From assembly GCA_017934545.1 (NCBI GenBank), contig JAGBJI010000013.1:62001-126000 (forward strand): a DNA stretch of 64,000 bases, given 5' to 3'. Positions 51,454-60,910 of the stretch are shown here, piece after piece (the stretch's first letter is position 1; every line of letters begins with the position of its first letter). Both the position numbers and the translations under genes were made by a program. This DNA comes from Bacteroidales bacterium. Lineage in GTDB: Bacteria > Bacteroidota > Bacteroidia > Bacteroidales > P3. Under the pieces are notes generated by a model that was not told where the DNA came from, made no database searches, and saw only the letters and a list, made by a program, of their open reading frames with translations.

Positions 51454-53997
51454 ATGGCCGCAAAAAAACAGACAAAGAACAAACAATCTAAAAAGAAAGA
51501 CACTTTAAAGCAAGAAGAAAACGTTTTGACGATGGTTAAACACGGATTGAAAAGTCCGCAGTTGCCGTTGGTTACAGGCGTTTTCCTCTTCTTGTTTGCC
51601 GTATTTTGTTTGTTGTCCGTGATTTCTTTTTTCTTCACATGGGCAACAGATTATGATACGGTGAAAAATATTTCCGCCCACGACCTTTTGACAGGCGAAC
51701 AAAACATAAAGAATTGGTGCGGAAATTTAGGGGCGTTCACCGCTTACTATATTACAAGCCATACTTTCGGCATAGGTTCTCTGGGGCTTATAGTGATTTG
51801 CGTGCTGTTTGCATTGCGGTTGCTGAAAGTCAAAATAACGCTTTTCTCCAAATGGATTGTGTCCGTGACGGTCATAATGCTGTGGATGTCGTGTATAACG
51901 GGCTTTATAGTAGTAGGTTTCGGCGTTGAGAAGTTGGAATATTTTGCAGGCCTTATCGGCATAGGCATAAACAGCGGACTTTGTTCGCTTATGGGCAAGG
52001 TAGGTTGTGCAATAGTTTTGCTGGCTTTTACAATAGTCATACCTATGTTGCTTTTCGGTGTTAAATATTTGTGGGTAAGACAGGCGGTGAACAATATTGC
52101 TTCACGCAAAACTCCGACGCAGGAAAGCGAAAACAACAACCACCAAGACGATAACCGTAAAGATAACGACCAAAACGAAACCAAACAGGAACAACCGCAA
52201 CAAGAAGAAAATCCTTTTGAGCAACAACCGCAACAGGAAGAAGACGAAGAGGATTATGAACAAGAACCGCAACAAGAACAAGAGCAGGAAGATTACACCG
52301 AACAGGAAGAAGAAAATACGGAAAGTGAAGATGATGAAATAAACAACGGTTCGGAGCAAGACGAAATACCGTTTATTATCAATACACAGAACACAGACCA
52401 AGACCAAAGCGAAGAAGATGAAGACAGCACCGCTCAACAGCAGGAGCAGCCGCAGCATTATTCTGCCACAGACCCGTACGACCCGTACAAAGAGTTGAGC
52501 TTTTACCGTTTTCCGTCAACCGACTTGCTTATAGATTATGATAAAAACAATACGTTCATATCCGAACGCGAACTTATCGCCAACAAACACCGTATAGAGC
52601 AAACGCTCTTAAACTACAGCATAAAAATTTCTTCCATAGAGGCAACCGTAGGTCCTACGGTGACATTGTACGAGATTGTTCCCGCACCCGGCATACGTAT
52701 TTCCAAGATTAAAGCCCTTGAAGACGATATTGCCTTGAGTCTTTCGGCATTGGGCATCCGTATCATCGCACCTATACCCGGCAAAGGCACAATAGGTATT
52801 GAAGTTCCTAACTCCAAACCGCAGATAGTGTCAATGAAATCCATGTTGGAGTCACCGCAGTTCAATGACAACAAATTTGAGTTGCCTATTGTGATAGGAC
52901 GGCGTATTGACAACACTCCTTACGCCTGCGATTTGGCCAAAATGCCCCATCTTCTTATGGCAGGAGCGACGGGACAAGGTAAATCGGTCGGCTTGAACGC
53001 CATCATATCGTCATTATTGTATAAAAAACATCCGTGCGATTTAAAATTTATCTTCGTAGACCCTAAAAAAGTTGAACTGTCGCTGTATTCCAAACTTGAG
53101 AAACATTACTTGGCCAAAGTGCCTAACGGAAAGGAAGCGGTGATTACTGACGTTAAGGACGTGGTTTATACTTTGCGTTCGCTGTGTCAGGAGATGGACA
53201 CGCGTTACGAACTGTTGAAGCAGGCAGGGTGCAAAAAGATTACCGAGTATAATAAAAAGTTTATAGCAAGACGCCTCAACCCCGAATCAGGACATAAATA
53301 CATGCCGTACATCGTGCTGGTTATTGACGAGTTTGCTGATTTGATTATGACGGCAGGCAAAGAGATTGAAAAGCCTATATGCCGTCTTGCACAGTTGGCA
53401 CGTGCTGTGGGAATACATCTTATCATTGCAACACAAAGACCGAGTGTTAACATAATAACAGGTACAATCAAGGCGAATTTTCCTGCTCGTGCGGCGTTCA
53501 AAGTAAGTTCCTTGACTGACTCCCGTACAATCCTTGACACAAAGGGTGCAGAGCAGCTGATAGGACGCGGAGATATGCTGGTAAGTAACGGAGGTCCGCT
53601 CGTCAGGTTGCAGTGTGCATTGATAGATACTGAAGAAATTGAAAAGGTTGCGGACTTTATCGCCGAACAACAGGGATTCAGTGAATGTTTCTTACTGCCT
53701 GAAGTCAAGGAAGAGGCAGATGATGACAACACGGAGAAGAAAAGTTTTGACGATGACAGATTGGACTCCAAGTTTGAGGAGGCTGCACGCCTTGTAGTGA
53801 TGACCCAACAGGGTTCAACGTCAATGCTTCAACGCAAATTGGCACTTGGTTACAACCGTGCGGGAAGAGTGATGGACCAATTGGAACATGCAGGCATCGT
53901 AGGGCCTGTACGCGGAAGCAAAGCCCGCGATGTATTGGTTACAACCGAAGAAGAACTCCAATCAATCCTTGATTCCGTTCTGAAAAAGCAAGCCTGA
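51454..53997 (+). CDS. ftsK: DNA translocase FtsK/SpoIIIE
   Basis: 847 residues. Four membrane helices in the first ~200 anchor it at the septum. A linker at about 215-335 is almost only Gln, Glu, Asp, Asn. The motor follows with Walker A 'AGATGQGKSVGLN', Walker B 'YIVLVIDEFADLIM' and 'IIATQRPSVNIITGTIKANFPAR', and a C-terminal winged-helix gamma domain ('LQRKLALGYNRAGRVMDQLE') that reads orienting sites on DNA. It pumps chromosome termini during division. The LolA-like gene follows directly. Confidence 0.95.
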   Translation: MAAKKQTKNKQSKKKDTLKQEENVLTMVKHGLKSPQLPLVTGVFLFLFAVFCLLSVISFFFTWATDYDTVKNISAHDLLTGEQNIKNWCGNLGAFTAYYITSHTFGIGSLGLIVICVLFALRLLKVKITLFSKWIVSVTVIMLWMSCITGFIVVGFGVEKLEYFAGLIGIGINSGLCSLMGKVGCAIVLLAFTIVIPMLLFGVKYLWVRQAVNNIASRKTPTQESENNNHQDDNRKDNDQNETKQEQPQQEENPFEQQPQQEEDEEDYEQEPQQEQEQEDYTEQEEENTESEDDEINNGSEQDEIPFIINTQNTDQDQSEEDEDSTAQQQEQPQHYSATDPYDPYKELSFYRFPSTDLLIDYDKNNTFISERELIANKHRIEQTLLNYSIKISSIEATVGPTVTLYEIVPAPGIRISKIKALEDDIALSLSALGIRIIAPIPGKGTIGIEVPNSKPQIVSMKSMLESPQFNDNKFELPIVIGRRIDNTPYACDLAKMPHLLMAGATGQGKSVGLNAIISSLLYKKHPCDLKFIFVDPKKVELSLYSKLEKHYLAKVPNGKEAVITDVKDVVYTLRSLCQEMDTRYELLKQAGCKKITEYNKKFIARRLNPESGHKYMPYIVLVIDEFADLIMTAGKEIEKPICRLAQLARAVGIHLIIATQRPSVNIITGTIKANFPARAAFKVSSLTDSRTILDTKGAEQLIGRGDMLVSNGGPLVRLQCALIDTEEIEKVADFIAEQQGFSECFLLPEVKEEADDDNTEKKSFDDDRLDSKFEEAARLVVMTQQGSTSMLQRKLALGYNRAGRVMDQLEHAGIVGPVRGSKARDVLVTTEEELQSILDSVLKKQA

Positions 53998-54048
53998 ATG
54001 CGTACAATACTTATGCACAGCGGCATGGATATTGATAACAAATTTATT

Positions 54049-54705
54049 ATGAAAAGAATAGCAGTAATATTATTAGGATTGATTGTTTCCCTCGGGGCTT
54101 CGGGTCAGACGGAAATAAAAAACGGAGTGGTGATTGACAAAGGTGCGCAAAAGATTGTGGACAATGTCATTGCACAGATGAAAAAAGATACGCCGTTGTC
54201 ATTTTCTTTCACCTTCAACATACAGGACGAAGGCGGCAAACAACAAGGCAAAGGAACATTTGTAAGCAACAACGCACAATATTCCATAGTTACCGACCAA
54301 TTCTCACAGTTCAGCAACGGCACAACTACATGGAACTATATCAAAAAGACCAATGAAGTTGAAATAATGGACGTTGAGGACGGCAACACCATGTTTAACT
54401 TCGTCAAAATCATAAACAATTCCGTCAAAAACTTCCGTCCCAAACTTATACGTCAGGAAAAATACAACAATATCAACTGCAATATCGTTGATTTAACGCC
54501 TATGAAAGGCGGAAGCATAAGCAAAATCCGTATATATTCATCCGTTTCCAACAATCGCTTGCAAAAGATTGAAATGCACACATATAACGGCGGTAAATAC
54601 ATATATACGTTTTCCAATTACAAGCCTAACGTAGCGGTAAGTTCAAAAGATTTCACTTTTGACAAGACCAAATACCCTAAAGTAAAGACTGTGGATTTGC
54701 GGTAA
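54049..54705 (+). CDS. LolA-like outer-membrane lipoprotein carrier protein
   Basis: 218 residues starting at the ATG at 54049, which opens a signal peptide (about 1-20, 'LGASGQTEI'); the frame to 53998 lacks one. 'KKDTPLSFSFTFNIQDEGG', 'GTFVSNNAQYSIVTD', 'GTTTWNYIKKTNEVEI' and 'DLTPMKGGSISKIRI' follow the LolA pattern of half-barrel strands. LolA shuttles lipoproteins across the periplasm. Position after ftsK is a frequent synteny. It converges on rsgA with a 7-base gap. Confidence 0.85.
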   Translation: MKRIAVILLGLIVSLGASGQTEIKNGVVIDKGAQKIVDNVIAQMKKDTPLSFSFTFNIQDEGGKQQGKGTFVSNNAQYSIVTDQFSQFSNGTTTWNYIKKTNEVEIMDVEDGNTMFNFVKIINNSVKNFRPKLIRQEKYNNINCNIVDLTPMKGGSISKIRIYSSVSNNRLQKIEMHTYNGGKYIYTFSNYKPNVAVSSKDFTFDKTKYPKVKTVDLR

Positions 54706-54712
54706 GCGGCTT

Positions 54713-55681
54713 TTATGCCATATCGTCCGCATTGAGCAGTTTGATGTAATTGTTGTACCGCTGCGAAGATATTTCTCCATATTCAACTGCCTGTTTTATA
54801 GCACATCCGGGTTCGTGCGTGTGAGTGCAATTGTAATATTTGCAATTCTCCAAGCGTTGCTTCATCTCGGGAAAATACAGAGCCAATTCCTCTTTTTTGA
54901 AGTCTACCACACCGAAAGACTTAACCCCCGGAGTATCAATAATCTTTATGTCGCCGTTCTCCAACATTGCGGCAAATGTCGTGGTATGTTTACCGCTGTG
55001 ATGCGTAGAAGAAACTTCTTTGGTTTTTTGATTTGCCGAAGGGCATAATATGTTTATCAGCGTACTTTTGCCTACTCCGCTGTTGCCGCTGAACAGTGCC
55101 GTCTTACCTTTCAGTTCTTCCTTTAACTTATTCATTCCCAAGCCTGATACTGCACTTGTCAACAACACCTCATAGCCTATACTCTCATAAAGTTCGGTCA
55201 AAAAACCCGCATACACTTCCGATTCTTCATCAAGCAAATCCACCTTATTGATAACAATTTTACAAGGCACGTTGTACGCATTAGCAGTCACTAAAAACCT
55301 GTCTATAAACATGGTATCGGTTTTGGGTTCTTTGCACGACACTATTAAAAACGCCGTATCTATGTTGGACGCTACGATGCTGTAAAGTTTTGAGAGGTTA
55401 ACCGATTTGCGTATTATGTAGTTCTTGCGGGGAAATATGCTGTCAATCTGTGCGTATTCGCTGTTGGGAGTAAACACAAAATGAACCCTGTCACCGACTG
55501 CAACGGGGTTGGTAGTCTTTATGTTCATCGTGCGGAATTTGCCCTTGATAACACAATTGACCAACGAGCCGTCATCACGTTTTACTACATAATAAGAACC
55601 TGTTGAACAGACAATTACACCTATGTCAACATTAGTTTGTAAATCCGTTTTATTAGGTTGGTTTTCCATAGGAGAGAACAT
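54713..55681 (-). CDS. rsgA: Small ribosomal subunit biogenesis GTPase RsgA
   Basis: 322 residues: N-terminal OB fold, circularly permuted GTPase with 'NKVD' (G4) before 'GNSGVGKSTLIN' (G1) and 'DTPGVKSFG' (G3), and a C-terminal zinc knuckle (Cys-x5-Cys-x-His-x5-Cys in 'CKYYNCTHTHEPGC'). It acts in late 30S maturation. Start could be 55681 or the Met four codons later. It lies 20 bases from the initiator tRNA on the same strand. Confidence 0.94.
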   Translation of the reverse strand: MFSPMENQPNKTDLQTNVDIGVIVCSTGSYYVVKRDDGSLVNCVIKGKFRTMNIKTTNPVAVGDRVHFVFTPNSEYAQIDSIFPRKNYIIRKSVNLSKLYSIVASNIDTAFLIVSCKEPKTDTMFIDRFLVTANAYNVPCKIVINKVDLLDEESEVYAGFLTELYESIGYEVLLTSAVSGLGMNKLKEELKGKTALFSGNSGVGKSTLINILCPSANQKTKEVSSTHHSGKHTTTFAAMLENGDIKIIDTPGVKSFGVVDFKKEELALYFPEMKQRLENCKYYNCTHTHEPGCAIKQAVEYGEISSQRYNNYIKLLNADDMA

Positions 55682-55701
55682 ATAATCCTATAAAAAGAAA
55701 G

Positions 55702-55773
55702 TAGCGGGGGCAGGATTCGAACCTACGACCTCCGGGTTATGAGCCCGGTGAGCTACCACTGCTCTACCCCGCA
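55702..55773 (-). tRNA. Initiator tRNA-fMet (anticodon CAT)
   Basis: 72 bases without CCA. Loop CTCATAA gives anticodon CAT. Initiator marks: three consecutive G-C pairs at the base of the anticodon stem (CCGGG/CCCGG), no Watson-Crick pair at 1-72 (T1 against T72), and A11-T24 in the D-stem. Acceptor pairs 2-7 are GCGGGG/CCCCGC. Confidence 0.92.
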
Positions 55774-55837
55774 TTCTGTTTTCAGTTTGCAAAATTACAA
55801 CTAAATTCTGAACTGACCAAATTATTTTGTGATTTTA

Positions 55838-55950
55838 TTTTTGCCGATTCAGAAAACAATCTGAAAAAAGGTGCTTTTTTCATGTAAAAAAAGTGGTTTT
55901 TTCAGTCAAAAAACCACTTTTTTTAAAATCAGAATGCGAATCGGCAAAAA
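55838..55950. repeat. Dispersed 22-bp-periodic element, copy 9 (cores GGTGC/GTGG/CCAC)
   Basis: 113 bp. Arms TTTTTGCCGATTCAGAAAAC and GCGAATCGGCAAAAA (GATT pairs with AATC). Cores near 55870, 55893 and 55914, about 22 bp apart. Closest to copy 1 in both arms and cores. It lies between the T9SS cargo gene and tRNA-fMet, both on the minus strand. Confidence 0.87.
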
Positions 55951-55951
55951 T

Positions 55952-55985
55952 AAATCCGCACTTTAAAATTTTTAAGTGCGGATTT
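55952..55985 (-). terminator. Terminator after the T9SS cargo gene
   Basis: Twelve-base perfect stem AAATCCGCACTT / AAGTGCGGATTT with a 10-base loop, followed on the minus strand by TTATTTTT. It lies 28 bases beyond the stop. Confidence 0.88.
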
Positions 55986-56013
55986 GCTAAACCAAGTACA
56001 ACTGTTAATATTT

Positions 56014-57990
56014 TTATTGCTTAATCAAAGTTTTTACTGCCGACTTGCCGTCATAGTGCAGAACCACTTTATACATTCCTTTCGGCAAATCGGAAACATC
56101 AATCATTAAAGTACCGTCAGTTATCGGCTGTTGCAATGTTTTTATATTCTCTCCTATCGTATTGAAAAACGATATATTCACTTGATTTGCAGAAGAATTT
56201 AAATTAATATTAATATTTTCTGCGGCAGGATTAGGAAATAAACTTATCATTTGCAAATCAGACACTTCAGACAAAGAAGAAAGCACTTCCAAATACAATG
56301 TAACTATGCTGTCGCAACTGTTCACGGAAATAAGGGTATCAGTGTACGTTCCGCTTTGTGTATAAATTTTTCCGTTAAGAGTATATTTTTCACCGCTTTG
56401 TATTGTCACCGAATCAACTGCCCAATATACGGAATTAACTACTAAAGTTACGCTGACAAGGCTGTCACACCCGCCCGCAGTATACAGATTCTCTTCATAA
56501 TAACCTGAATTAAACAAAGTTTTGCCGTTAAATTCATAAGTTTCTCCTTGACATATTTCCACGGTATCACTTCCGTCTGATTCGAAATACGAAGGCATGA
56601 CCGTCAAAAACAATTGCACAATACTGTCACAACCGTCAACGGACTGCAACTTATCGGTATAAACGCCTGTCTGCGTTTTGTTTTCAAAATTGTAAGCGTT
56701 ATACACGCTGCCGTCGCATATTGTGTCGTATATATCAGTCATCAAAGTGTCGTTAACCGTCAAAAGCAACTGCACAATGCTGTCACAACCGTCCGTAGTT
56801 TGCATTTGGTTGGTATAAACACCTGATTGCGAAACATTAAAGCCGTTTTTATTGTATGTTTCACCCGTACATATGGTGTCAACATATGTTGTGCTGTAAG
56901 AAATGTTGACCTGCAAATCAACGGTCACTATACTGTCGCAACCGTTGTAGCATTGCAACGTGTCGGAATATTTACCCGTTTTTGTTAAATAAAATCCGTA
57001 GTCCGTATAAACCGAACCCTCGCATATAGTGTCATATATCACCGTATCAAATGCAGAAAGAATTTTCAGATGAACATAAACCGTGCTGTCACAACCGTTA
57101 ATTGTCAGATACTTATCTATATAATCGCCCGCTTTGTTTACTTGCACCCCGCTATTCAGCACATATGTTCCGTTGGAGCATATAGTTACATCCTTATGTA
57201 CTATAAAAGTATCGTAAACAGTTAGGTTATACTTAATTATACTGTCGCATTGAGCCTGCGTTTTCACAGTATCGTAATAAATACCTGACTGATTGATAAT
57301 CTTGTTTCCGATTGCAAAATATTCATTTTTGCATATCGCCTTATCAATCACTGTCATCTTTGCCTTCAAACGTATATTGTCTATCACGGGGGCAGGTTGT
57401 TCGCCGACGGATTTGTCATTACGCCAAACAAAAACCAATTTCGCCGTTGAGCAAGGCACAGGATTTTTAACTACGGCGGTAACTGTCTGTTTTGCATTCA
57501 GTTTATTGATATAATAATTGTCCGTTAGGACAAACTTAAAAGCATTTTCACTGTAATATTTTGCCGCAAAACCTGTGGCATTTTGTGCATTAGTCGGAGC
57601 GAAATCAACGTCGGTCGGTGCCAAGAATACTTTCAAATAATCAGAACCTTCACCGTTGACATTGATGTCCATTTCCAAAATTATACTGTCCGAAGCGGGC
57701 AAAGCTAATTCAGTATATGCTATAACACAAGAACTTGCCGACACCTTATATGCCGTATCCGTACCGTTGGAAGAAACAAACAGGCATTGGTTTTCGCCGT
57801 CGGGTTTGCCTATGTACCATTTATTCGTGCATGAACCGTTTTTTAAAGTCCATTGGTTCTGCTCAACGGCGGTTTCAAATCCGCATGTGTAAAATTCGGA
57901 AACGGAATCGTTGTCCGCAAAAGCCAAAACATTGCAGCTAAACAGAAGAAAACATGCAACAAACAGTCTTCCTGCCAATTTATAAGCCAT
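56014..57990 (-). CDS. T9SS-exported repeat protein with C-terminal sorting domain
   Basis: 658 residues: signal peptide (about 1-26), a beta-sandwich-like region (30-215), seven tandem repeats of about 58 residues (about 215-570), and a type IX secretion sorting domain at the end ('MISLFPNPAAENININL', 'LPKGMYKVVLHYDGK'). Each repeat reads roughly T-I-C-x-G-x-x-Y ... G-x-Y-x-x-x-L ... GCDSIV-x-L-x-L-x-V, with paired Cys likely bonded outside the cell. The seventh has lost the first Cys ('TIQSG'). The product is probably surface-displayed; function unknown. It follows sppA after 15 bases. Confidence 0.9.
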   Translation of the reverse strand: MAYKLAGRLFVACFLLFSCNVLAFADNDSVSEFYTCGFETAVEQNQWTLKNGSCTNKWYIGKPDGENQCLFVSSNGTDTAYKVSASSCVIAYTELALPASDSIILEMDINVNGEGSDYLKVFLAPTDVDFAPTNAQNATGFAAKYYSENAFKFVLTDNYYINKLNAKQTVTAVVKNPVPCSTAKLVFVWRNDKSVGEQPAPVIDNIRLKAKMTVIDKAICKNEYFAIGNKIINQSGIYYDTVKTQAQCDSIIKYNLTVYDTFIVHKDVTICSNGTYVLNSGVQVNKAGDYIDKYLTINGCDSTVYVHLKILSAFDTVIYDTICEGSVYTDYGFYLTKTGKYSDTLQCYNGCDSIVTVDLQVNISYSTTYVDTICTGETYNKNGFNVSQSGVYTNQMQTTDGCDSIVQLLLTVNDTLMTDIYDTICDGSVYNAYNFENKTQTGVYTDKLQSVDGCDSIVQLFLTVMPSYFESDGSDTVEICQGETYEFNGKTLFNSGYYEENLYTAGGCDSLVSVTLVVNSVYWAVDSVTIQSGEKYTLNGKIYTQSGTYTDTLISVNSCDSIVTLYLEVLSSLSEVSDLQMISLFPNPAAENININLNSSANQVNISFFNTIGENIKTLQQPITDGTLMIDVSDLPKGMYKVVLHYDGKSAVKTLIKQ

Positions 57991-58005
57991 TACCAGAAAT
58001 TTTGA

Positions 58006-59793
58006 TTAGAAGTTTATAATGTAATCCATCCGCATTTGAACGCCTTGCATCTCACTTATGTCCTTCAACTGCAAGAAGAAAGAATACGGTTTACCCAATT
58101 CTTTGGTCAGGGATTTCATTTTGGTTTCTTCGGACGTGGTACTCATAATCTGGTCTAATATTCCCATAGTTTTAGGATAGGTAACAATGCCGTAAGACTT
58201 CAGATTAGCCTTGTTTGCAGCCACTTGGATTGCTTTTTTAAGTCCGCCGAATTCATCAACAAGCCCTATCGGTTTAGCGTCTGCACCACTCCAAACTCTG
58301 CCTTTAGCAATGGTGTTGATATATTCAGGAGTTTTTCCTCTGCCCTGCGCAACTTTTGCAATGAAGTTTGTATAAAAGTTTTCTACATTGCGTTGCATCA
58401 TAGCCTTTGCTTCTTTTGTCATCGGAGTAAATATACTCATCGGATTACTGTTAGCATGCGTTTTCACCGTATCAAATGTTATTCCTATCTTATTCTTCAA
58501 CGCTCTGCCGAAGTTAGGAATCACGCCGAAAACTCCTATAGACCCTGTGATAGTTGTTTGGTTTGCAACAATGTAAGAAGCATTTGACGACATTTCATAA
58601 CCTGCCGATGCTGCCATATCACCCATTGAAACGATGACAGGTTTTTTCTTTTTAGCCTTTATTACTTCGTTTGTAATCAATTCGCTTGCTACGGCATCGC
58701 CTCCGGGAGAATTCACCCTCAAAACAATGGCCTTGACTTTGTCGTTATCAGCTGCACGTTCTATTGCTTTACATACTGTTTCGCTGCCTATACTCAAATC
58801 TCCGCCCTTACCTTGATTGACATTGCCGTAAGCATATACAATAGCGATGTTTTCACTCTGCGGTTTGTTTATATCAGTTATTGACTTGCGGTATTTGTCA
58901 TATGAAATATAATTAATCTTTGTTTTTGCGGAAAGTTTGTTCTTTGCAATGACATCTTTGTTTATCGTATCCTTGTAATCGGATTTGAAACCAAGGTAAT
59001 CTATCAATTTATTGTTGTACGCATCCTGCGGAAGAAAGCCTTGCAAAGAAGCAATCAAGTCGTTGAATCTCTGCTCATCAATACCTCTTGCTTTAGACAT
59101 TTGCGAAGACAGAACGCTCCAAATAGAATTCAGATACTGACGTGTCTGAATGCGGTTGGAATCTGACATATGGTTCATCGTATATGTTTCACCTGCTGAC
59201 TTGTATGCGTTGTTGACAGGACGGATTAAATCAACATCAATGTCAAGCTTGGCAATCAAATCTTTGTAATACATCACTTCGCCGCCCAATCCCGACAAAG
59301 TAACCATACCCGCAGGATTGACCATAATCTTATCCGCAACGGTTGCAATGTAATAGGATTTTTGGTCAACCATATCGCCGTAAGCATAAATTTTTTTACC
59401 GTTGGTTTTGAAATCCTGCAATATTTCCCTGACTTCCTGTGCAGTTGCAACGCCGTTTGCCTGAAACATTCCTATATTAAGCATTATGGCTTTAATGTTT
59501 TTGTCATTTTTCGCCTTTTCTATCACTTGCATAAACTCCGTAAGACCTATTGCTTTGTTGTTTATGCCGTCCGTTGAAAGCATTGACTGAATATCTTCAA
59601 TCTCCCGGTCATACACAGGATTGGAAAGGTCAACAACCAAAACGGAGTTGTCTTTTACCTTAACGTCATCGCTGTTTTTGCCAACGGATGCAATCATTGA
59701 GGTGATAACACCCAAAATTATGAAAAACGACAGTATCATCGCCAACCCGCTGCCTAAACACGAGGCAAAAAGGAATTTAAAAAACTGTTTCAT
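58006..59793 (-). CDS. sppA: Signal peptide peptidase SppA, long (67K) type
   Basis: 595 residues with an N-terminal membrane anchor (about 12-35) and two tandem protease-like domains. The catalytic Lys lies in the first half ('NNAYKSAGE'), the Ser in the second ('MGDMAASAGYEMSS'), with 'RVNSPGGDAVASE' before it. It digests cleaved signal peptides in the inner membrane. Upstream promoter boxes fit well. The T9SS cargo gene follows 15 bases on. Confidence 0.94.
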   Translation of the reverse strand: MKQFFKFLFASCLGSGLAMILSFFIILGVITSMIASVGKNSDDVKVKDNSVLVVDLSNPVYDREIEDIQSMLSTDGINNKAIGLTEFMQVIEKAKNDKNIKAIMLNIGMFQANGVATAQEVREILQDFKTNGKKIYAYGDMVDQKSYYIATVADKIMVNPAGMVTLSGLGGEVMYYKDLIAKLDIDVDLIRPVNNAYKSAGETYTMNHMSDSNRIQTRQYLNSIWSVLSSQMSKARGIDEQRFNDLIASLQGFLPQDAYNNKLIDYLGFKSDYKDTINKDVIAKNKLSAKTKINYISYDKYRKSITDINKPQSENIAIVYAYGNVNQGKGGDLSIGSETVCKAIERAADNDKVKAIVLRVNSPGGDAVASELITNEVIKAKKKKPVIVSMGDMAASAGYEMSSNASYIVANQTTITGSIGVFGVIPNFGRALKNKIGITFDTVKTHANSNPMSIFTPMTKEAKAMMQRNVENFYTNFIAKVAQGRGKTPEYINTIAKGRVWSGADAKPIGLVDEFGGLKKAIQVAANKANLKSYGIVTYPKTMGILDQIMSTTSEETKMKSLTKELGKPYSFFLQLKDISEMQGVQMRMDYIINF

Positions 59794-60126
59794 CGTTGTA
59801 TGTAAAATGTTTTAAAGGTTAATAATTATTTATTGTGTTGCAAAATTACGAAAATTTTATATTTCCCAAATAAATACGTTATACTTTCGTACAAAATAAC
59901 CCAAATTATATAAACTATTAACAATCTATAAAACTCAAAAAACACATTATAAACGTTGTTTTAAACAGCATTCCGTTGATTTGGTTGGATGTTACTTTGT
60001 TGAGGTTTATCGGTTCGGGGAAAGTAATGTTGTTTTTAAGTAGGTATAGAATGTCTTGTCGTAAAGAGGCCGATACGTTTCAGTGCAAATATGTTCACTT
60101 ATTATGTATAAATAAAATACTTCTGC
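59794..60126. other. Intergenic region with sppA promoter and a possible gene remnant
   Basis: The left part holds the sppA promoter. On the minus strand, about 59930-60079 is open for some 50 codons ('ASLRQDILYLLKNNITFPEP', then 'INLNKVTSNQINGML') and has the composition of real protein, but no start codon in a sensible place and a stop upstream. It may be the decayed end of a former gene. I cannot name a family. Confidence 0.35.
59841..59870 (-). promoter_or_regulatory. Promoter of sppA
   Basis: Minus strand TTTG (59870-59867), 18-base spacer, TAATTTTG (59848-59841), 48 bases upstream of the ATG at 59793. Confidence 0.7.
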
Positions 60127-60525
60127 TTAATCATTAATTAAAACAGAAATGCGGGTTATTAATTCCGATGTTTTATCTATCAATGGTTCTATATCTTCTT
60201 TTGTTGCCGTAAATGAACAGTTATAATCGCTTTTTTCCCTTATTGTCTGAAGTTGTGAATATAATTTGCCGTCTTCTTTAGTTAATTTACCTGTTACAAT
60301 ATAATATTGTCCCAATAACGCCACTACTCCCTTATGTGTTGAAACGGAATGTTTGTCTTTGATAAGCAAAGCACACGCTGCATGAAATGTTGCATAATAC
60401 AGTCTGTTTGCAACCATATCCCAATATTCCAATTGTTTCAAACTTTCTACTTGTGATAAGGTTGTTTTTGCTTTTGCTAATTCTAAATCTACTATTATCC
60501 TTCTTTCTTCGTCAGTTAGGCTCAT
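60127..60525 (-). CDS. HEPN-domain protein (UPF0332 type)
   Basis: 132 residues, all helical. 'WDMVANRLYYATFHAACALL' and 'STHKGVVALLGQYYIVTGKL', then 'LQTIREKSDYNCSF', are the HEPN/UPF0332 pattern. HEPN proteins next to a minimal nucleotidyltransferase form toxin-antitoxin-like pairs, where HEPN is usually the toxin or an RNA-binding partner. The classic RNase motif Rx4-6H is not obvious here, so an RNase activity is doubtful. The start overlaps the nucleotidyltransferase stop by four bases (ATGA). Confidence 0.85.
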   Translation of the reverse strand: MSLTDEERRIIVDLELAKAKTTLSQVESLKQLEYWDMVANRLYYATFHAACALLIKDKHSVSTHKGVVALLGQYYIVTGKLTKEDGKLYSQLQTIREKSDYNCSFTATKEDIEPLIDKTSELITRISVLIND

Positions 60526-60833
60526 AACAATTTGATTTTGTCCGTTTCAACATTCTTATAAAAAGGCATAAATGACATATTCTGCCACTCTTGTTTGGTG
60601 TATAAGACAGGAATGATAGATTGTCCTAACTGCCACCCTAAATAAGTAAAAGGGTATGCAATATTGTCATAATCCGATTGCTCTAACTTGCTTTTATCTA
60701 ATAGTATCAACAAATCCCAATCAGAATCAGCGTTTGCATCTCCTCTTGCTCTTGAACCGTATAAAACAGCATCACCGTTAAGAGGAATCACATCTTTTGC
60801 AACTTGCTTTATCTTGTCTATTATATCCGTCAT
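60522..60833 (-). CDS. Minimal nucleotidyltransferase (MNT) paired with HEPN
   Basis: 103 residues from the ATG at 60833 ('MTDIIDKIKQVAKD'). The active site is 'LYGSRARGDANADSDWDLLIL' (GSxxxG...DxD). The longer frame to 60884 is rejected because the -7 box at 60851-60858 would lie inside it. In related pairs the MNT AMPylates or otherwise neutralises its HEPN partner. Confidence 0.85.
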   Translation of the reverse strand: MTDIIDKIKQVAKDVIPLNGDAVLYGSRARGDANADSDWDLLILLDKSKLEQSDYDNIAYPFTYLGWQLGQSIIPVLYTKQEWQNMSFMPFYKNVETDKIKLL

Positions 60834-60846
60834 ACAAATATTATTC

Positions 60847-60873
60847 TCTGCAAAAATACTAATTTTCTTTAAG
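60847..60873 (-). promoter_or_regulatory. 27-base promoter block, copy A, of the MNT/HEPN module
   Basis: On the minus strand it holds TATTTTTG (60858-60851) as -7 box. The whole 27-base block is identical to 61562-61588 upstream of the second module. Confidence 0.7.
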
Positions 60874-60910
60874 TCTATTTGCATATAAAATTTGTTATTT
60901 CTAATATGTG

